Assembly (NCBI GenBank): GCA_947650285.1
Contig: CANTFL010001443.1
Span: 1-64,000, forward strand
DNA from: Hyaloperonospora brassicae
Taxonomy: Eukaryota > Oomycota > Peronosporomycetes > Peronosporales > Peronosporaceae
Length of the DNA: 64,000 bases
Direction of reading: 5' to 3'
Shown: in pieces, positions 34,409 through 45,650 of the stretch
How the letters are laid out: every line of letters starts with the position of its first letter
Position numbering within the stretch: the first letter of the stretch is position 1
Translations under genes and position numbers: made by a program
Notes under the pieces: generated by a model
Databases searched by the model: none
Seen by the model: the letters and a program-made list of their open reading frames with translations, nothing else
What the model was told of the DNA's origin: nothing

Positions 34409-35128
34409 ATGCGATATCTGCGTGCCAAGGGCATCCGCAAGGCGCTACGTCAATTCCACTTCCTATGCGGTCTCAAAGCGCCGTACAAAGTGCTGCTGGA
34501 TGGCAACTTCATCGCCATGTGCACCCAAATGAAGGTCGACGTCCGCGACCGCGTGCCCAAATATCTGCAGGTGAAGCCACACGAGTGCGAGTTTTACGTG
34601 CCCCGCGCGGCGCTAGAAGAGCTGCGGCTGCTGAAAGAGGTCACGAGAGAAGCGTATGAACTGGCTCAGAGCTTCGAAGTCGCAGAGGTCAACGACCAAG
34701 CAAACGACGGGACGGAGGGACCTGTGGACGTATCGAAGGCCATTCAGAGTATCATTGGCGATCGAAACAACCACAAGTTTGTCGTGTGTACGCAGGAGGT
34801 CGAGCTTCGCAAGGCGCTGCGACTGGTGCCGGGTGTGCCGCTCATGTACTTGAACCGCTCGGTGTTAGTGTTCGAAGAGATCTCGCACGCTACGTTGGCG
34901 ATCGTGCGCCAGGAGGAGAAGGCCAGTATGGCCAAGCTCGACGTGAACGAGAAGAGAAAGCTGGAAGCAATGCAGGAGGAAGAACGTAGTAGCAGTAGTG
35001 GTGCTGGTGCTGGTGATGACCACGCAGACAAACAGCGGCTACAGAAGAAGAGAGCCAAGGGGCCCAACCCACTGTCGATCAAGAAATCCGCTCATAAGAA
35101 GGTCCGCTCTAGGAAGAAAAAAAACTAA
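34409..35128 (+). CDS. UTP23: rRNA-processing protein UTP23 (degenerate PIN domain)
   Basis: A 239-residue single-exon protein. The ATG at 34409 is used because it gives the family start MRYLRAKGIRKALRQF. A PIN-like fold follows (LLDGNFI about residue 33, then CEFYVPRAALEEL), ending in KFVVCTQEVELRKALRLVPG and VPLMYLNRSVLVFE. Most catalytic acidic residues of active PIN nucleases are missing; for example FCF1 has ATCDRELK where this protein has CTQEVELR. That loss is characteristic of UTP23, which binds snR30/U17 snoRNA and pre-18S rRNA in the small-subunit processome rather than cutting. The C-terminal tail is basic with the diagnostic KGPNPLSIKK motif and a final RSRKKKN, suiting nucleolar RNA binding. 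The active relative FCF1 lies 26 kb away at 60494-61404. Confidence 0.9.
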   Translation: MRYLRAKGIRKALRQFHFLCGLKAPYKVLLDGNFIAMCTQMKVDVRDRVPKYLQVKPHECEFYVPRAALEELRLLKEVTREAYELAQSFEVAEVNDQANDGTEGPVDVSKAIQSIIGDRNNHKFVVCTQEVELRKALRLVPGVPLMYLNRSVLVFEEISHATLAIVRQEEKASMAKLDVNEKRKLEAMQEEERSSSSGAGAGDDHADKQRLQKKRAKGPNPLSIKKSAHKKVRSRKKKN

Positions 35129-35651
35129 CGTTTATGAGCCCGAGTTATGGTGGAATGGCTGTCGCTCAGCTGGTACAGTTGCCTTCGCATGTGTACAAGC
35201 TCATGTAGATCGTATCGTCTTCGTCTCGATTGCGACCTGGTCTTTTCTCTCGCTCGTGAGGCATCGATCCATGCAGCCGTGTCGGTCGAATTGTACATTC
35301 ACGTAGACAAGCTGACTCACATATCCTTGGCATAGCTCCCTGCCAAGCTAGTCGGGTATGACGATACAATGAGAGAAACACGGGCTGTTGCGCTGACTCA
35401 TCGACTGCATCGAACTTGCAGCAGCGAGGAAATGTATGGGCGTAGATCGCAGAGTTCAGACGGCATGCTGTAAAATTAAGAACTAACTGCTGTGGTGGAA
35501 GCGCGCGACGGCAAAAGCACTTGGACATGTCGCACGTATCGTAGCACATGCACGAATCGGCTGCCTTCCTGCAATCGCGACCGGGTACACGACGTCTGGA
35601 TCACAACCACATCCATGACCGTTCATGCACAGGCACAGTTGGGAAACATGG
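35129..35651. other. Intergenic between UTP23 and copine (convergent 3' ends)
   Basis: About 520 bp with no gene. A tRNA-like string (ggctgtcgctcagctggta, about 35156) lacks the matching T-arm and was not called. Confidence 0.5.
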
Positions 35652-38436
35652 TCACCCATGGTAGCCCGGATACCCTGGAGCTGCTCCGCGGGGAGGGCCC
35701 TGTGCCGAATAGCCCTGAGCCGGGTAGCCTTGCTGCTGGTATCCTTGCGCCGTGCCTTGCGCGGGGTTGCTTTGGTGCGTGTACGTTCCTTGTTGTTGAT
35801 ACTGCTGCTGGAGTTGTCCTTGAGAGTAGTAGCCTTGCTGAGAAGGGAGACTTTGTTGCTGCTGATATTCGTACGACGTTTCTTGCGACGTGTAGCCTTG
35901 CTGCAGAGAATAGCCGGCTTGTTGCTGGTATCCTTGGGGCTGCTGTACCTGGGCGGGATATCCTTGAGGTTGTGCTTGGTTGGGGTATCCTTGAGTCGCA
36001 TTTTGTTCATGTGGGCCGCCTCGTGCAACATGATGCGTTGACATCAACGGTGCAGCTGAAGGCTGAGTAAACGATGGCGGTACACTCGAGTCACACGTAG
36101 AAGGCTCCGCGAACAAGCGGTATGTAGGTGGAAGCGCTGGGTTGGGCGCCACGCCACGCACTTTCATGTACTGGCACAACTGACGGGGAATCTCTGCTAG
36201 CGTCTCTCTTGACAATGCGTCCGGGTAGTCCACAAACCGGTTGTACGGCACGAACTGAACGCTGGAGCGCAAGGGAAGATCATTAACGTCAGTACTTGTC
36301 CCCTACTTCCAGGTGGACCTGGCAAAACGAATCGGAATGAGGAACTTACATATCACGTGTAGACACTCGACCATTGCTGGCACGCAGCTTCCCTCCATCT
36401 CCGTCGAGTGCGACCATGGAGGAAAAGTCGGCGGGACCTACTCCAATGATCACAATCTGAAAAAAGATAATGCTAGCATTAGCAGCACATGATGGTCTAG
36501 CTTTACGGTGAGTGCTTACCGAAAGCGGCGAAACGTGGGACGCCTCAACCAGCGCATCGATGGTCCTCTGCATGTCCATGATCTCACCATCTTGCACAAC
36601 ATAGTGGCCAGTTAGCTCAGGAATCACACATGTGTTTGGATGTTAAGTGTACCTGTGATAATCAGAAGAACAAAATACTTCTGCTTGCGTGGGTCACTCA
36701 GCTGATTCGCAATTCGCATGGACTGATTGATCAGTCTGCACAGGTAAAGCAAAGAGTAAGACACCATTTCGAGCCAAGCACGCAGTAATAACGCACGGAG
36801 CGAAAAACGTCGGGCCGTGGAGACGAATGTGCCCGAGAGACGACGTGTAGAGCTAGTCAAAAAGGCGGTAACAAGCAGCTTCCCCCGTAAGTAACGCAAA
36901 CCACTGCGATCCTTGCTTGTGACCGTACCTGAAGGACCCCCTGAGAGCTTGCAACTTCCGGGTTCGATGGGTTCAGGTTTAGTGGAAAACAGTGATCCAC
37001 ATTATGTGCCCCGGGTGGTATTCCACCAAATCCGTACACTGGGAATTGCTTGTCGGCATCATACTCTTGCAGAATCGAGACCGTCGATGATATCGCATGT
37101 TGGTACTGGTTAGGCCCGCGAGGATCAATAAAGTGAAGGCTGCAAACATAGAACAGGATCCGCACACCACAGTCAATCTCGACGTTATCGATTCCGTGTA
37201 AAGTTGAGACCACAAAGATGCACTCGTTTCTTTACCTGCGAGGATCATTCGGTGGCCCATTTGACGCCGTGTAGTCGATGCCAATAATCAGACTCATCTC
37301 CAGTCCACCTCGGACTATGCATCAGCAAGCACATCACAAACGTCAGCATGCCGCTCGCAGTCATTTTTACGGCTATCACCATAGCAACAGCAGCGCAGAT
37401 CGCTCACGGTAGTCGACAAAAGTATGATCCCGGAAGATTTCTACCTCCGTGGCCACAAGCTGCCCAGCGTTGGAGTATCTTTTGCCCTTTTTCTTCTGTA
37501 ACGCCTCATTGTGCAAAATGAAGTTGACACCACGCTTGCCCTGGATCTCCTCTAGTGTCGTCTGCACTTGTCCAATCAGCTCTGATTTGCCGCCACGGTC
37601 CTCATCAAACACCTGCAGCCGCAATCGCCGCTTATGGTCACCATTGCACAGTTGCTGGAGCGGCAGCTCAATACGTTTCCATCTAGGGTTCAAGTTGTTG
37701 TCAATCGTCTCCGTTTTGTGCACTTGCATCCAAGACCCGTCGTCTTCTCGGAGACGACTGATCACCAGAAACGGATCACTCTTGCCGAAGAATCCGTCCA
37801 TGTTAGCAAGACCTGACGCGCAAAAGCAGAGCCGTGCCGTCTCGCTAGAAACGTTGGCTTCTTCAGCCCTCACCAGCAGTGAGCCCTGATGTTTTGCCGT
37901 GCTTTTGCCACGGCTGAGTGGGAACGACCCGCTCTGACCTTCTGCACCCATCAGCTGACCCAAAGTAAACTCTATGCTGCCAATAAAGTCCTGGTCCTTG
38001 AGCCTGTCGGGGGACGAGCTGTCTTGGTCGTAGACTTCCACCTTCAAGTACTGAACGGACTCGAAGTGGAACTCGACCAGGAAAAGCTTGGCCCATGTCG
38101 GATTCAAGTCATTCTGCCTCGTCTCTGTCCGTCCGATCGTACGCCAGCTAGCGCCGTCTGCGAAACAAATGCCAAGACACCATAGAGTCAAGTTTTATAT
38201 CCAGCACGCGTTAGGCATCGAACGAGTTGCCTACTTTTCACGTAGAGCACGGCAAACGGGTCGGATCTCGAGACAATGTCACGGTCCTTGAGGTTCGTAG
38301 CACGTAGTGACAGCTCGACGGACGACGTGGGCGCGCGCACAGCCCCGACAGGAGGCGCAGCGGCAGCGTACATGCCTCCCCGGTGTCGAACCGGGCGCGA
38401 CAGCGGCTTTTCGTCGCACGACGGGTTAATGGCCAA
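35652..38436 (-). CDS. Copine (C2A-C2B-vWA) with a glutamine/tyrosine-rich tail
   Basis: About nine exons with short introns, roughly 700 residues in all. The first exon is 38235-38436 and the second 37408-38157; smaller exons follow down to the last at about 35652-36272. Two C2 domains lead (VELSLRATNLKDRDIVSRSD.., then ARLCFCASGLANMDGFFGKS..), each with the aspartates expected for Ca2+ and phospholipid binding. Next comes the copine-specific von Willebrand A-like domain: LIIGIDYTASNGPP, SLHFIDPRGPNQY, YGFGGIPPG, HGPTFFAP, KYFVLLIIT and FVPYNRFVDYPDAL. Copines bind membranes on Ca2+ rise and recruit partners through the A domain. The last about 140 residues are unusual: repeated GYPxQ, QGYQQQ and QGYSLQQ units, low complexity and prion-like. 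Introns were placed by frame continuity with GT-AG ends. The start could also be an in-frame ATG 21 codons later. Confidence 0.88.
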
Positions 38437-41402
38437 TCACCTGCGACGAGAGAGCGCGCGTTCAGAAATCGCTTGATTTCTACCAGCGATCGTGACTTTT
38501 TACTATCTTGCGCTTTTTTGAGACGATCAAGTATGACAGTCTCCGACGCACCGCGTTTTGTTTGATACTGACGCCGTTTGCCGTTCCTGCCCCTCTTCCT
38601 CCTACCAGTGAGTCGATCATGCACTACGCAAGTGCACTTTATATCTACAAGTACGCTGACAGCCGTACAACGAGTGTGATGCATGCCTAAGAAGCTTGGC
38701 CGAGCTTTGCACGGCAAAAAGACCCTGTCCTCCATCACTGGTTGGAACATTAGCTCGAACGCGTGCTTGTGTTTGCAGGCGACGATCTGCAGCAGTGCAC
38801 TGCGCAGAGGCACGTTGACGGGCCTTGCGTGCTCGTTCCGCTGCTATTCCCGCCCGATAGGGCCGTGGACGCCATGCATAAAACGAACCGACGCCGGCCG
38901 CGAAGTTTCGCTGAGATGGATGCAGTCTCAGGGCGGGCGGCCGTCCGTCCGTCCGTTTTCGCTGCTTTTGGTGCCGCCCGGAAAAGTCGGATCGGTGTAT
39001 CACTGTTCGCACGGCGATACTATGACGCTCGCGACCATCTGGTCGGTCGGCTGTACACACTCGTCTTTCGTCGTGGAGTTTCAGAGCCAAATGTACCCAC
39101 GTGCTCCTGGGCACGACGCCCTCCCCCCGAGACGATCCCCAGCGCGTGGTCATTCAGCAGCCCGCTCGATTAGTCTGACAAGCGCTTCCATGCAGCGAGT
39201 GGAAGAAACACGTAGAGTCATCGCTGCCATTGCGACGCCATGTGCCGAGATAAAGAGGAACCCCAGCTCACTCTCTGCTCTCTGCTCACTCTCATGTTTG
39301 TTTGACCGAATGTGCCGCCGGCCCAGTGGCCACGTGCCACCTGCGCGACGCTGCCGACTGTCATGAAGTTGCACGAGTACGTGCATCGAGACGTACGACT
39401 TCGCATCACGTCTGACACTACGTCCCGCTACGATTGACGTGAGCGTAGGAATACGACGCAAGTCGCTGGTCTGGCGACGACACTACGCACGGGCAAACAC
39501 TGGCGTTCGCGACGCAGAGGCGACGGCTGGTCATGCCTTGTACATGTGTGCGTGTTCATTCGTCTTTCTGTGTGCGTGGCGGCGGTGAAATCGTGTGGGC
39601 GCCGCAGCTGTCGGAGCTGAGTCGTGAGGGATCACGAAAGCACGATCGAGACGGTCTCATTGGTGCAACGCGAATCCTGCGGTCTGATGATGACCGACGA
39701 CCAGCCGCGCGCCATTGCGAACGATGTTAGGTGTATCAACAACATGCGACAATCGGCTCGACCGAGTGCACCAGTTGCCCATGTTGCGACGCTGCACGCA
39801 AAAAATCACTCCAACAGCGCCGGCTCTCTGCCCGACGAACTCGAGACTCGCGCTGCTTCGCTCGCAACAACGAAGAGCGTCACCTCTGTATCCGGCAGTA
39901 CTGTACCTCTAGCGCTTGTCGCTCCATTGCTCATCAAGGGAGCGTCAGCAAGCACACAGAGCTCTCGGACCCTTGCAACAGGGACCTGTCCCCTAGTGTA
40001 TGCGCTTCCTGCTTTCCCGGATGCGATTTGCTGCTGCACTTCTAGCACAGTTGGCCTGCGCGCAAGCTTCCTCCATGCTGAGCACAGCAGCCGCCCAGGC
40101 ATGTCGCAGACACTGCTTGTGCCGGTTTGCTCGCCGTCAATCGCGTCAGCACGCTCGCCCTTCGCGACCACGACATCTCAAGTGGTCTCAGCGATAGAAA
40201 CGCCTGGAGAAGTGCGTGGAGTCCGGTCCGTGATGACTTCCAATGGGCAGCAAATCAAACCAGCCGTTGCCTGGGCCCGGGTCGTCGTGCCGCGACGCTG
40301 GCAACAACAACAACAACTCCTCCGTCGCACACTCTCTCGAAGCCAAACGCCCTGGCCGTGCGAAGCCACCTGACAAATCTGATAGCTCTTTCTTTTTATG
40401 CAGACGTCGCGCAGCTTCGGGCCTCGAACGTAATCGAAGCGGTTCCGCACAGTTAATTACGGTCGTCGCTCGTCGAGAAAGCACTTTGCGTGAAACTTTT
40501 GTGCGGTGCTTGGCCGACAGGGTACGTGTGTTTTCACAAAGGCACACACACATTTTTCCCGCTTGTCTCTGCCACCAAAAGGAAACGGTAAGGCAAGTGC
40601 ATGTATCATGTTAGGCCCGGGACCAGATTTTTTGCCTTTCGTGTCGCAAAGGCGGCGAATCTTTGACCGAAAGCAGCAGCGTGGGCTCCGTCCATCCGTC
40701 CGTCCGTCCATCCGTCCGTCCGTCCGTCCGTTCTTGTCACGAAAAAGTCCCGCAACAGATGCAGCTTTCCGGCTTTCGTGGAAGAGCTGAGTGCACTGTC
40801 GGGCATTCCTCCTGTTCCAAGTGCACGGCAAAGCCGCAACCGCCGATTCATCGGAGAGCTTCGTGGCATTTTATTGCACACGCTCCTACTGCTGAGCTAG
40901 AGATTGTGAACTGCCTGTCTCCCTACCACCTGAGACTATCGCGTCGAGCGAGTGTCCTATGCACGTGATGACGGCGGGGCGAGTTCTGCGTACCCTCATC
41001 AGCTTCGTGGATTGCCGACCGTCCTAAACTGTCTGCGTCACGCGAGACGTGGCCGGCGGCGACCGTACTACCACACACACACACACGCGCATAAACGCCC
41101 AGTTCTCATAAGTACGTTCCAAGAGGCGCGACCGTAACTCGCTGTAAACCCACGCGCTCGTCGTTTTGTACTGCTACTTCTACTACTTCTGCGGGTTCGC
41201 CTTCTTCTTCCTCTTCTTCTTCTCCTTTGGGCCCAGCCTAGGATGCGTTTCGTGTGCTGGATCGAAACATTCGGTGGTCGTAGCCACCGAAGTCGGACGA
41301 AGCCGTCGCGTGGGAGTGTACGCCAGCCATCTGCGAGCGTGCGGCGCCCCCGGAACACCCACCAGCCAGAACGAAACTTGCCTCGAACAGAACAGCACGA
41401 GC
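38437..41402. other. Intergenic between divergent copine and psq-domain genes
   Basis: About 3 kb. Several frames overlap here (38683-39366 +, 38763-39173 +, 39624-40373 +), rich in Ser/Thr/Arg with no recognisable domain, no conserved start context and mutual overlap. I do not call any of them. The region must hold the promoters of both flanking genes. Confidence 0.45.
40688..40731. repeat. (CCGT)n/(CCAT)n tetranucleotide repeat
   Basis: About eleven consecutive units of cgtc/catc type; a shorter run of the same unit occurs near 38940-38955. Confidence 0.9.
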
Positions 41403-43211
41403 ATGAGCAGTCGAAGTAGCAGCAGTAGCAGTAGCAGTAGCAATAGCCCACGCCACAGCCACAGCCATAGCCATAGCCATAGCCATAGCCCCCGCAGCCC
41501 CAAAGTCTGGGCCCAGGCCATCCACGCCGTGGCCGACCGCCGCCTGACGCTGCGACAGGCCGCCCAGACCTACGACCTCCAGCCCGCCGCGCTGCATCGT
41601 CTCGTGCGGCAGCACACACAGCGTCCGCCGCCGCCGTCGTCGCCGTCGCCCCGCGCCAGCCCCACGCACCCCAAGCGCAGCCACACGGCCAGCAACAACA
41701 ACAGCAACAGCAGCAAGGGCTACGTGTTCCCGCGGCTGAACCCACTGGCGCTCGGCCACAGCAGTCCCGTGGGCGGCGTGTCGCTGCCGACCGTCGCGGC
41801 CGTTTTCGAGCTCACGCCCGAGATCAACGACGAGATCGTTGCTATCCTCCGCGAGCAGTTTGTGCCCCAGTCACAGCAGCAGTCGCTGTACAGGAACCAC
41901 ATGACCGACGCAGACGAGCGCTGCTACAGCCCGCGCGAGGGCTACGCCGACGCGGACATTGTCGACGTCGTGCGGGCCATTGTCGGCCGTAACGGGCGGC
42001 GCGTGCTGCCGGCGACGTTCCCCTCGGCCCAGTGGCTCGCCATGTTCAAGCGCGAGAACGACTTTCTCGACTGCCAGCAGCAACAGCAACAGCAGCAGGA
42101 AGACGACCCCACGCGACGTGACCAGCAGCTCCGATGGGCACCGAACCGCAGTCACCGTCAAGTCGCTGCGCCGCCCCCTCCGCTGTCGCCGCCGCTGACG
42201 AGTCCGGTCCAGCAACAACACGTGGCGTACGTGTGGGACAATGTCGACGGCGCCAGTCGGCACGCGGACGAGCTCCACTGTCGGCCGTTCGAGCCGGTGC
42301 TGTCGCACCGCGAGCGAGACAGCAGTCGCAGTCGCAGCAGCACGTTCCGGCGCAGTCCCAGCGCCGAGGACAGTGCGGGGGGTCTCGACCGGAACTACCG
42401 GCAGAGCAATCTCGTGCCGGCCAAAGTGTGGGAAGCGGCGATGGAGGACGTGGCGATCCACGGCATGAGCTTACGCAATGCCGCAAAAGCCCACGGCGTG
42501 CACTTTGCAGCGCTGCATCGGCGCCTGAAGAAGCGCCAGCAGCACAAGCTCAACATGCCGTGCGAGCCCAATTACATCCCGTTCGAAGACGAGGCAGGCG
42601 TCGTGCGTGTCATCCACGCACGCGCCGAGATGGGCGTGCTACTGACGTTCACTGAGCTCGTGGATCTCCTGCAGCGGACAGCGCTCAAGCACCGACCGGA
42701 CCTCCCGGAAGATGTCGCCACGGCGCTTGTGCGTCGCTTCCAGTCCCGTGTCGAGCAGTCGGTGCGCCACTTGATCCTGGACTGGCCAGCGCTGCCGAGC
42801 AACGTGCTGTACCGCCTTCGCACGACAGGCGGCAGCGAGAGCGACCAATGCCGATCAACCGCCGAGGGGTCTGCTGCTGCGGCCAGCAATGGCAGCGACA
42901 GGAGTTTGCCGTTTCTCGTCAGTGGACGCAGCGGCGGCGGAACGTCGCTGTCGTCGTCGGGTTCGTCGTCGTCCCTATCTTCGCACCCGGGAGCTGCGTA
43001 CCCAGTGATGCACAAGTCGCCTCTCGCTCCGACATCAAAGTTGACGTGGAACACCCTCGAGGGAGGCTCCACCTGCACGACCGACGACGGCGTCAATGGC
43101 TCTGTTGCAACAGTGTCACCGCCTTCCGACGACGGCGGAAACGCTCCAGTAACTGCTGCGTCGCTCTCGGAGACGGCGTCGAGACAGCCGTGCATGGTTT
43201 ATCTCCTGTAA
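41403..43211 (+). CDS. Protein with two pipsqueak-type helix-turn-helix domains
   Basis: A 602-residue protein, start ATG at 41403 (the frame continues upstream but without an earlier ATG). After a Ser run and a (His-Ser)n stretch comes a first psq-like HTH, about residues 32-72 (VWAQAIHAVADRRLTLRQAA..ALHRLVRQH). A Gln/Pro/Ser-rich linker follows, then a second HTH at about 337-385 (VWEAAMEDVAIHGMSLRNAA..ALHRRLKKR). A conserved-looking segment of about 75 residues follows, then a Ser/Thr-rich tail. The psq motif binds DNA in animal pipsqueak proteins and in Tigger/pogo-type transposases, so this is probably a nuclear DNA-binding regulator, possibly domesticated from a transposase. No DDE catalytic domain is present. 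The 5' end could be extended by an unseen upstream exon. Confidence 0.75.
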   Translation: MSSRSSSSSSSSSNSPRHSHSHSHSHSHSPRSPKVWAQAIHAVADRRLTLRQAAQTYDLQPAALHRLVRQHTQRPPPPSSPSPRASPTHPKRSHTASNNNSNSSKGYVFPRLNPLALGHSSPVGGVSLPTVAAVFELTPEINDEIVAILREQFVPQSQQQSLYRNHMTDADERCYSPREGYADADIVDVVRAIVGRNGRRVLPATFPSAQWLAMFKRENDFLDCQQQQQQQQEDDPTRRDQQLRWAPNRSHRQVAAPPPPLSPPLTSPVQQQHVAYVWDNVDGASRHADELHCRPFEPVLSHRERDSSRSRSSTFRRSPSAEDSAGGLDRNYRQSNLVPAKVWEAAMEDVAIHGMSLRNAAKAHGVHFAALHRRLKKRQQHKLNMPCEPNYIPFEDEAGVVRVIHARAEMGVLLTFTELVDLLQRTALKHRPDLPEDVATALVRRFQSRVEQSVRHLILDWPALPSNVLYRLRTTGGSESDQCRSTAEGSAAAASNGSDRSLPFLVSGRSGGGTSLSSSGSSSSLSSHPGAAYPVMHKSPLAPTSKLTWNTLEGGSTCTTDDGVNGSVATVSPPSDDGGNAPVTAASLSETASRQPCMVYLL

Positions 43212-43654
43212 ACGTTGTGCGTTGCTCCGGCCTCAGGAGCTCCTGAGCTGCCCACGCGCTGTTTGTTTTATCGATGGAGGGACTGCGTCGGACCGGCCGT
43301 TCACTGCGTTCGTTGGGTGTACAGTGAGTGTCGTCCGTTATGTTGTGCGTGGAGCGAGCGAGTCGGCTGCAGACGCGAGTGGTGATGTCCTACTACTACT
43401 GGAACGTGTTCGCGCATGTCGGACGTGTACTTTATGAGCCTCCACACACAGCCACGTCGCGTAGTAGTTAGTACATGTACAGGATTGAGATGAGTATTTT
43501 AAGGTATCGGTAGACGGCGTCTGCAATGAAAATCGATTGTTATCCAGTTCGTTCGCCACTGCAATGCCCTTCTGCGGACCTCGCTATGCTGTTATTTCCC
43601 GCGCAAGCTCGTTCCAAACGACGCACACGGTGCGATTAAAGCCTCCGTAACTGC
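43212..43654. other. Intergenic between psq-domain gene and Gemin7-like gene
   Basis: About 440 bp between convergent 3' ends; no gene seen. Confidence 0.5.
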
Positions 43655-44028
43655 TTAGGCGGGTTTCGCGACATCGAGCAACAAGGTACGAAGGTCTTCG
43701 GCCGTCAATCGCTGCTCGATCTGGGCGATGTCTCGATCACGTAGGACCGCATATTTGTACGTGCCGAGAGGGGTCGACAAGTTGGTGCAGGCAAAAAGCG
43801 TTTGCTTCGCGTTCGCGGACACCGACTCAGCGTGCACTATGGTGCTATTGCAGGATAGCATTCGCGAGAGAGGTTAGTTAGTGCAGGCAGGCAGCAACAG
43901 CAGCAGGATTATTCAGATGCGCACAACGTTTACCGTTGTGTGGTGAGGATAGCAGTGCGAGCAGCGACGCTCGAGCTCATTGTCGTCCATAGATGCAGCA
44001 TACGCACTCGCGCTTCCTCGCGATCCAT
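43655..44028 (-). CDS. Gemin7-like Sm-fold protein
   Basis: Two exons, 43934-44028 and 43655-43844, with an 89-bp GT-AG intron between them. Joined in phase they give 94 residues. The first exon encodes MDREEARVRMLHLWTTM, an N-terminal helix. The second gives VHAESVSANAKQTLF, then TNLSTPLGTYKYAVLRDRD, then an acidic helix. The LxTPLGTxxxAxLRxxDI pattern is the signature of the second Sm-like strand pair in Gemin7, the small SMN-complex subunit that pairs with Gemin6 during assembly of spliceosomal Sm cores. The match is by eye and over a short region, so another small Sm-like protein remains possible. Its start lies only about 80 bp after the stop of the next gene on the same strand. Confidence 0.5.
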
Positions 44029-44105
44029 TGAACAAGAACCTCGAAATGAACCTGACCAGCAATAGTGTGATTGGATATACAGGGAACTCTCTACATTCGT
44101 ATGCC

Positions 44106-45650
44106 TTACTTGCCATGCAGGTACGTGTCAATGAGGTCGATATCTTGCTGCAAGTCCCGACGTCGCTCGGCTTTCGTTGCTGCGGCCTCAGGTCCAACAA
44201 ACAAAACGTCGTCCAACTCCTTTGTAGACGCATCCGCGACGGCCACGACGTCTTTGGCTGAGATCAGCCCCTTCTTGTACGCTCCAAGCGCTGCCCCAGC
44301 AAACGTCTCGAAAAACTCGACACCTTCCCTGCAAGCATCAGAAACACGCACAGAATGGAGTAAGTTGGGAGTCTCCAGTGCATAATTAGCACACGAAAGG
44401 TCGTGTACTTACGCAGCGTACACCCGCTTGACGCCGCCGTCGCCAGTCCGAGCAAAGAGGGGGTTCACGTCGTGAATGAAAGCGCCCAGCACCTGCTCTG
44501 CGCACTCTTTCAGCAGTCGTGATGCCAATAGCGCATCGCCCTGACCCGAGTCACCGAAAAAGACAAACTTGAACTCGGGAAACAGCGCTGCGAAGCGAGA
44601 AAAGTTGTCCATCTTGAGACCCGCAATCTTCTCGTTGCTCACGAGACCTTTAACTGATCCGTTGAGCACCGTGACGTTTGGCACGCCCAGTTTCTTCAAG
44701 TGTTGCAGTGTCAGATAGCGTCCAACACTTAGCCAGCCACGGGGTCTGGCAGTGAGGAAGGTGATCGACGGGTGCAAGCTGTCGCCCTTGGCATCGTGTG
44801 CGAGGCCACGTGAGAGCCGCGCGTACAGTTCCGACACGCCTGGGTACGGAATATGCAGCGGATAGCGCTTATCGAGCCATCCGGGAAAGAGCGTGTCGTC
44901 AATGTCACTGACCACCTTGACCAGATGCGGCTGTTGCTCCTTAACCTTGAGGCTTTCGACTGCAATGTGTTGCATCATGGCCACGACTTCCGTGATGTTT
45001 TTGTTTCCAAAGATGAGCTGAATGAGGTCGCCGGAGTGCGGCGGTTCTTCGTGAGCAGACGTTCTGTGACGAGCTGAGCCTTCACCTGCGGCAGCCATGT
45101 CAGTTCCAAACTGAATATGGCCTGCTGGGTCGATGAAAGCCTCTTCATTCAAGTGGATCTGTTCCTTGAGAGCCGACAGCTCCACGCCAAATGTACCGCA
45201 AATCACATTCTTGGCCGCACTGCGCAGCGCGCTCTTGTCACGGATCAATGGCAGCGACAGACAGCGCTGGATAGCGCGGATCACCAGCGCTCGATTCGCA
45301 ATCGTGATTTCGTCCAGCCGCTGCGTTGTCAGGACGTCCAGCACCTTTGCCCGTCCCGACGGCGTGCACGAGTACAGCATAAAGCCGACCATTGTCCTGC
45401 AAAACTGGTTCGACACCTCGGGCGACGTGGCGCCGAGCATGCCATTGAGACTCGACGTTGACGCGGCGGCCAGCACGTTATGGCACGCCAGAGGGTCGTC
45501 CAGTCGTCGATTCCGGGGCTTCAGCCGCACTTCTTTCTGCATCTCGTCACTAAAGACAATGGCCGTCGCGTCGTCTTTGAGCGCCTTGTAGCGCCACGCC
45601 GTGCGCTGCTTTAGCCCCTTCCACTTCTGCTGCAGTCCGCCGGCTGCCAA
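44106..45650 (-). CDS. DUF2183/App1-type phosphatidate phosphatase domain protein
   Basis: Two visible exons: 44414-45650 or slightly longer, and 44106-44328. The frame joins GCT-GC with the next exon to continue VYAAEGVEFFETFAG. The signature is in the middle: VKVVSDIDDTLFPGWLDKRYP, the DxDxT haloacid-dehalogenase-type box of the DUF2183/App1 family, then FLTARPRGW, GLVSNEKIAGLKMDNF and FVFFGDSGQGD. This is the conserved catalytic arrangement. In yeast App1 this domain dephosphorylates phosphatidic acid to diacylglycerol at endocytic and actin sites; the N-terminal about 200 residues here are not recognised. The true start is not visible: the open frame begins without an ATG, and an AG just upstream (about 45681) suggests a further 5' exon. 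Confidence 0.8.

Noticed and set aside
35140..35230. A tRNA-like string (ggctgtcgctcagctggta)
   Set aside because: It resembles a D-arm, but no matching acceptor stem, anticodon stem or TTCRA T-loop follows at the right distance.
38683..39366. Plus-strand frame of 227 codons starting MPKKLGRALHGKK
   Set aside because: No domain, overlaps two other frames of similar length on both strands, and contains a tetranucleotide repeat; more likely upstream sequence of the copine gene.
39624..40373. Plus-strand frame of 249 codons, Ser/Thr/Ala-rich
   Set aside because: No motif, no clear start context and no supporting neighbour; composition matches the GC-rich intergenic background.
40457..40831. 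Minus-strand frame rich in DGRTDG repeats
   Set aside because: It is a translation of the CCGT tetranucleotide repeat, not a gene.
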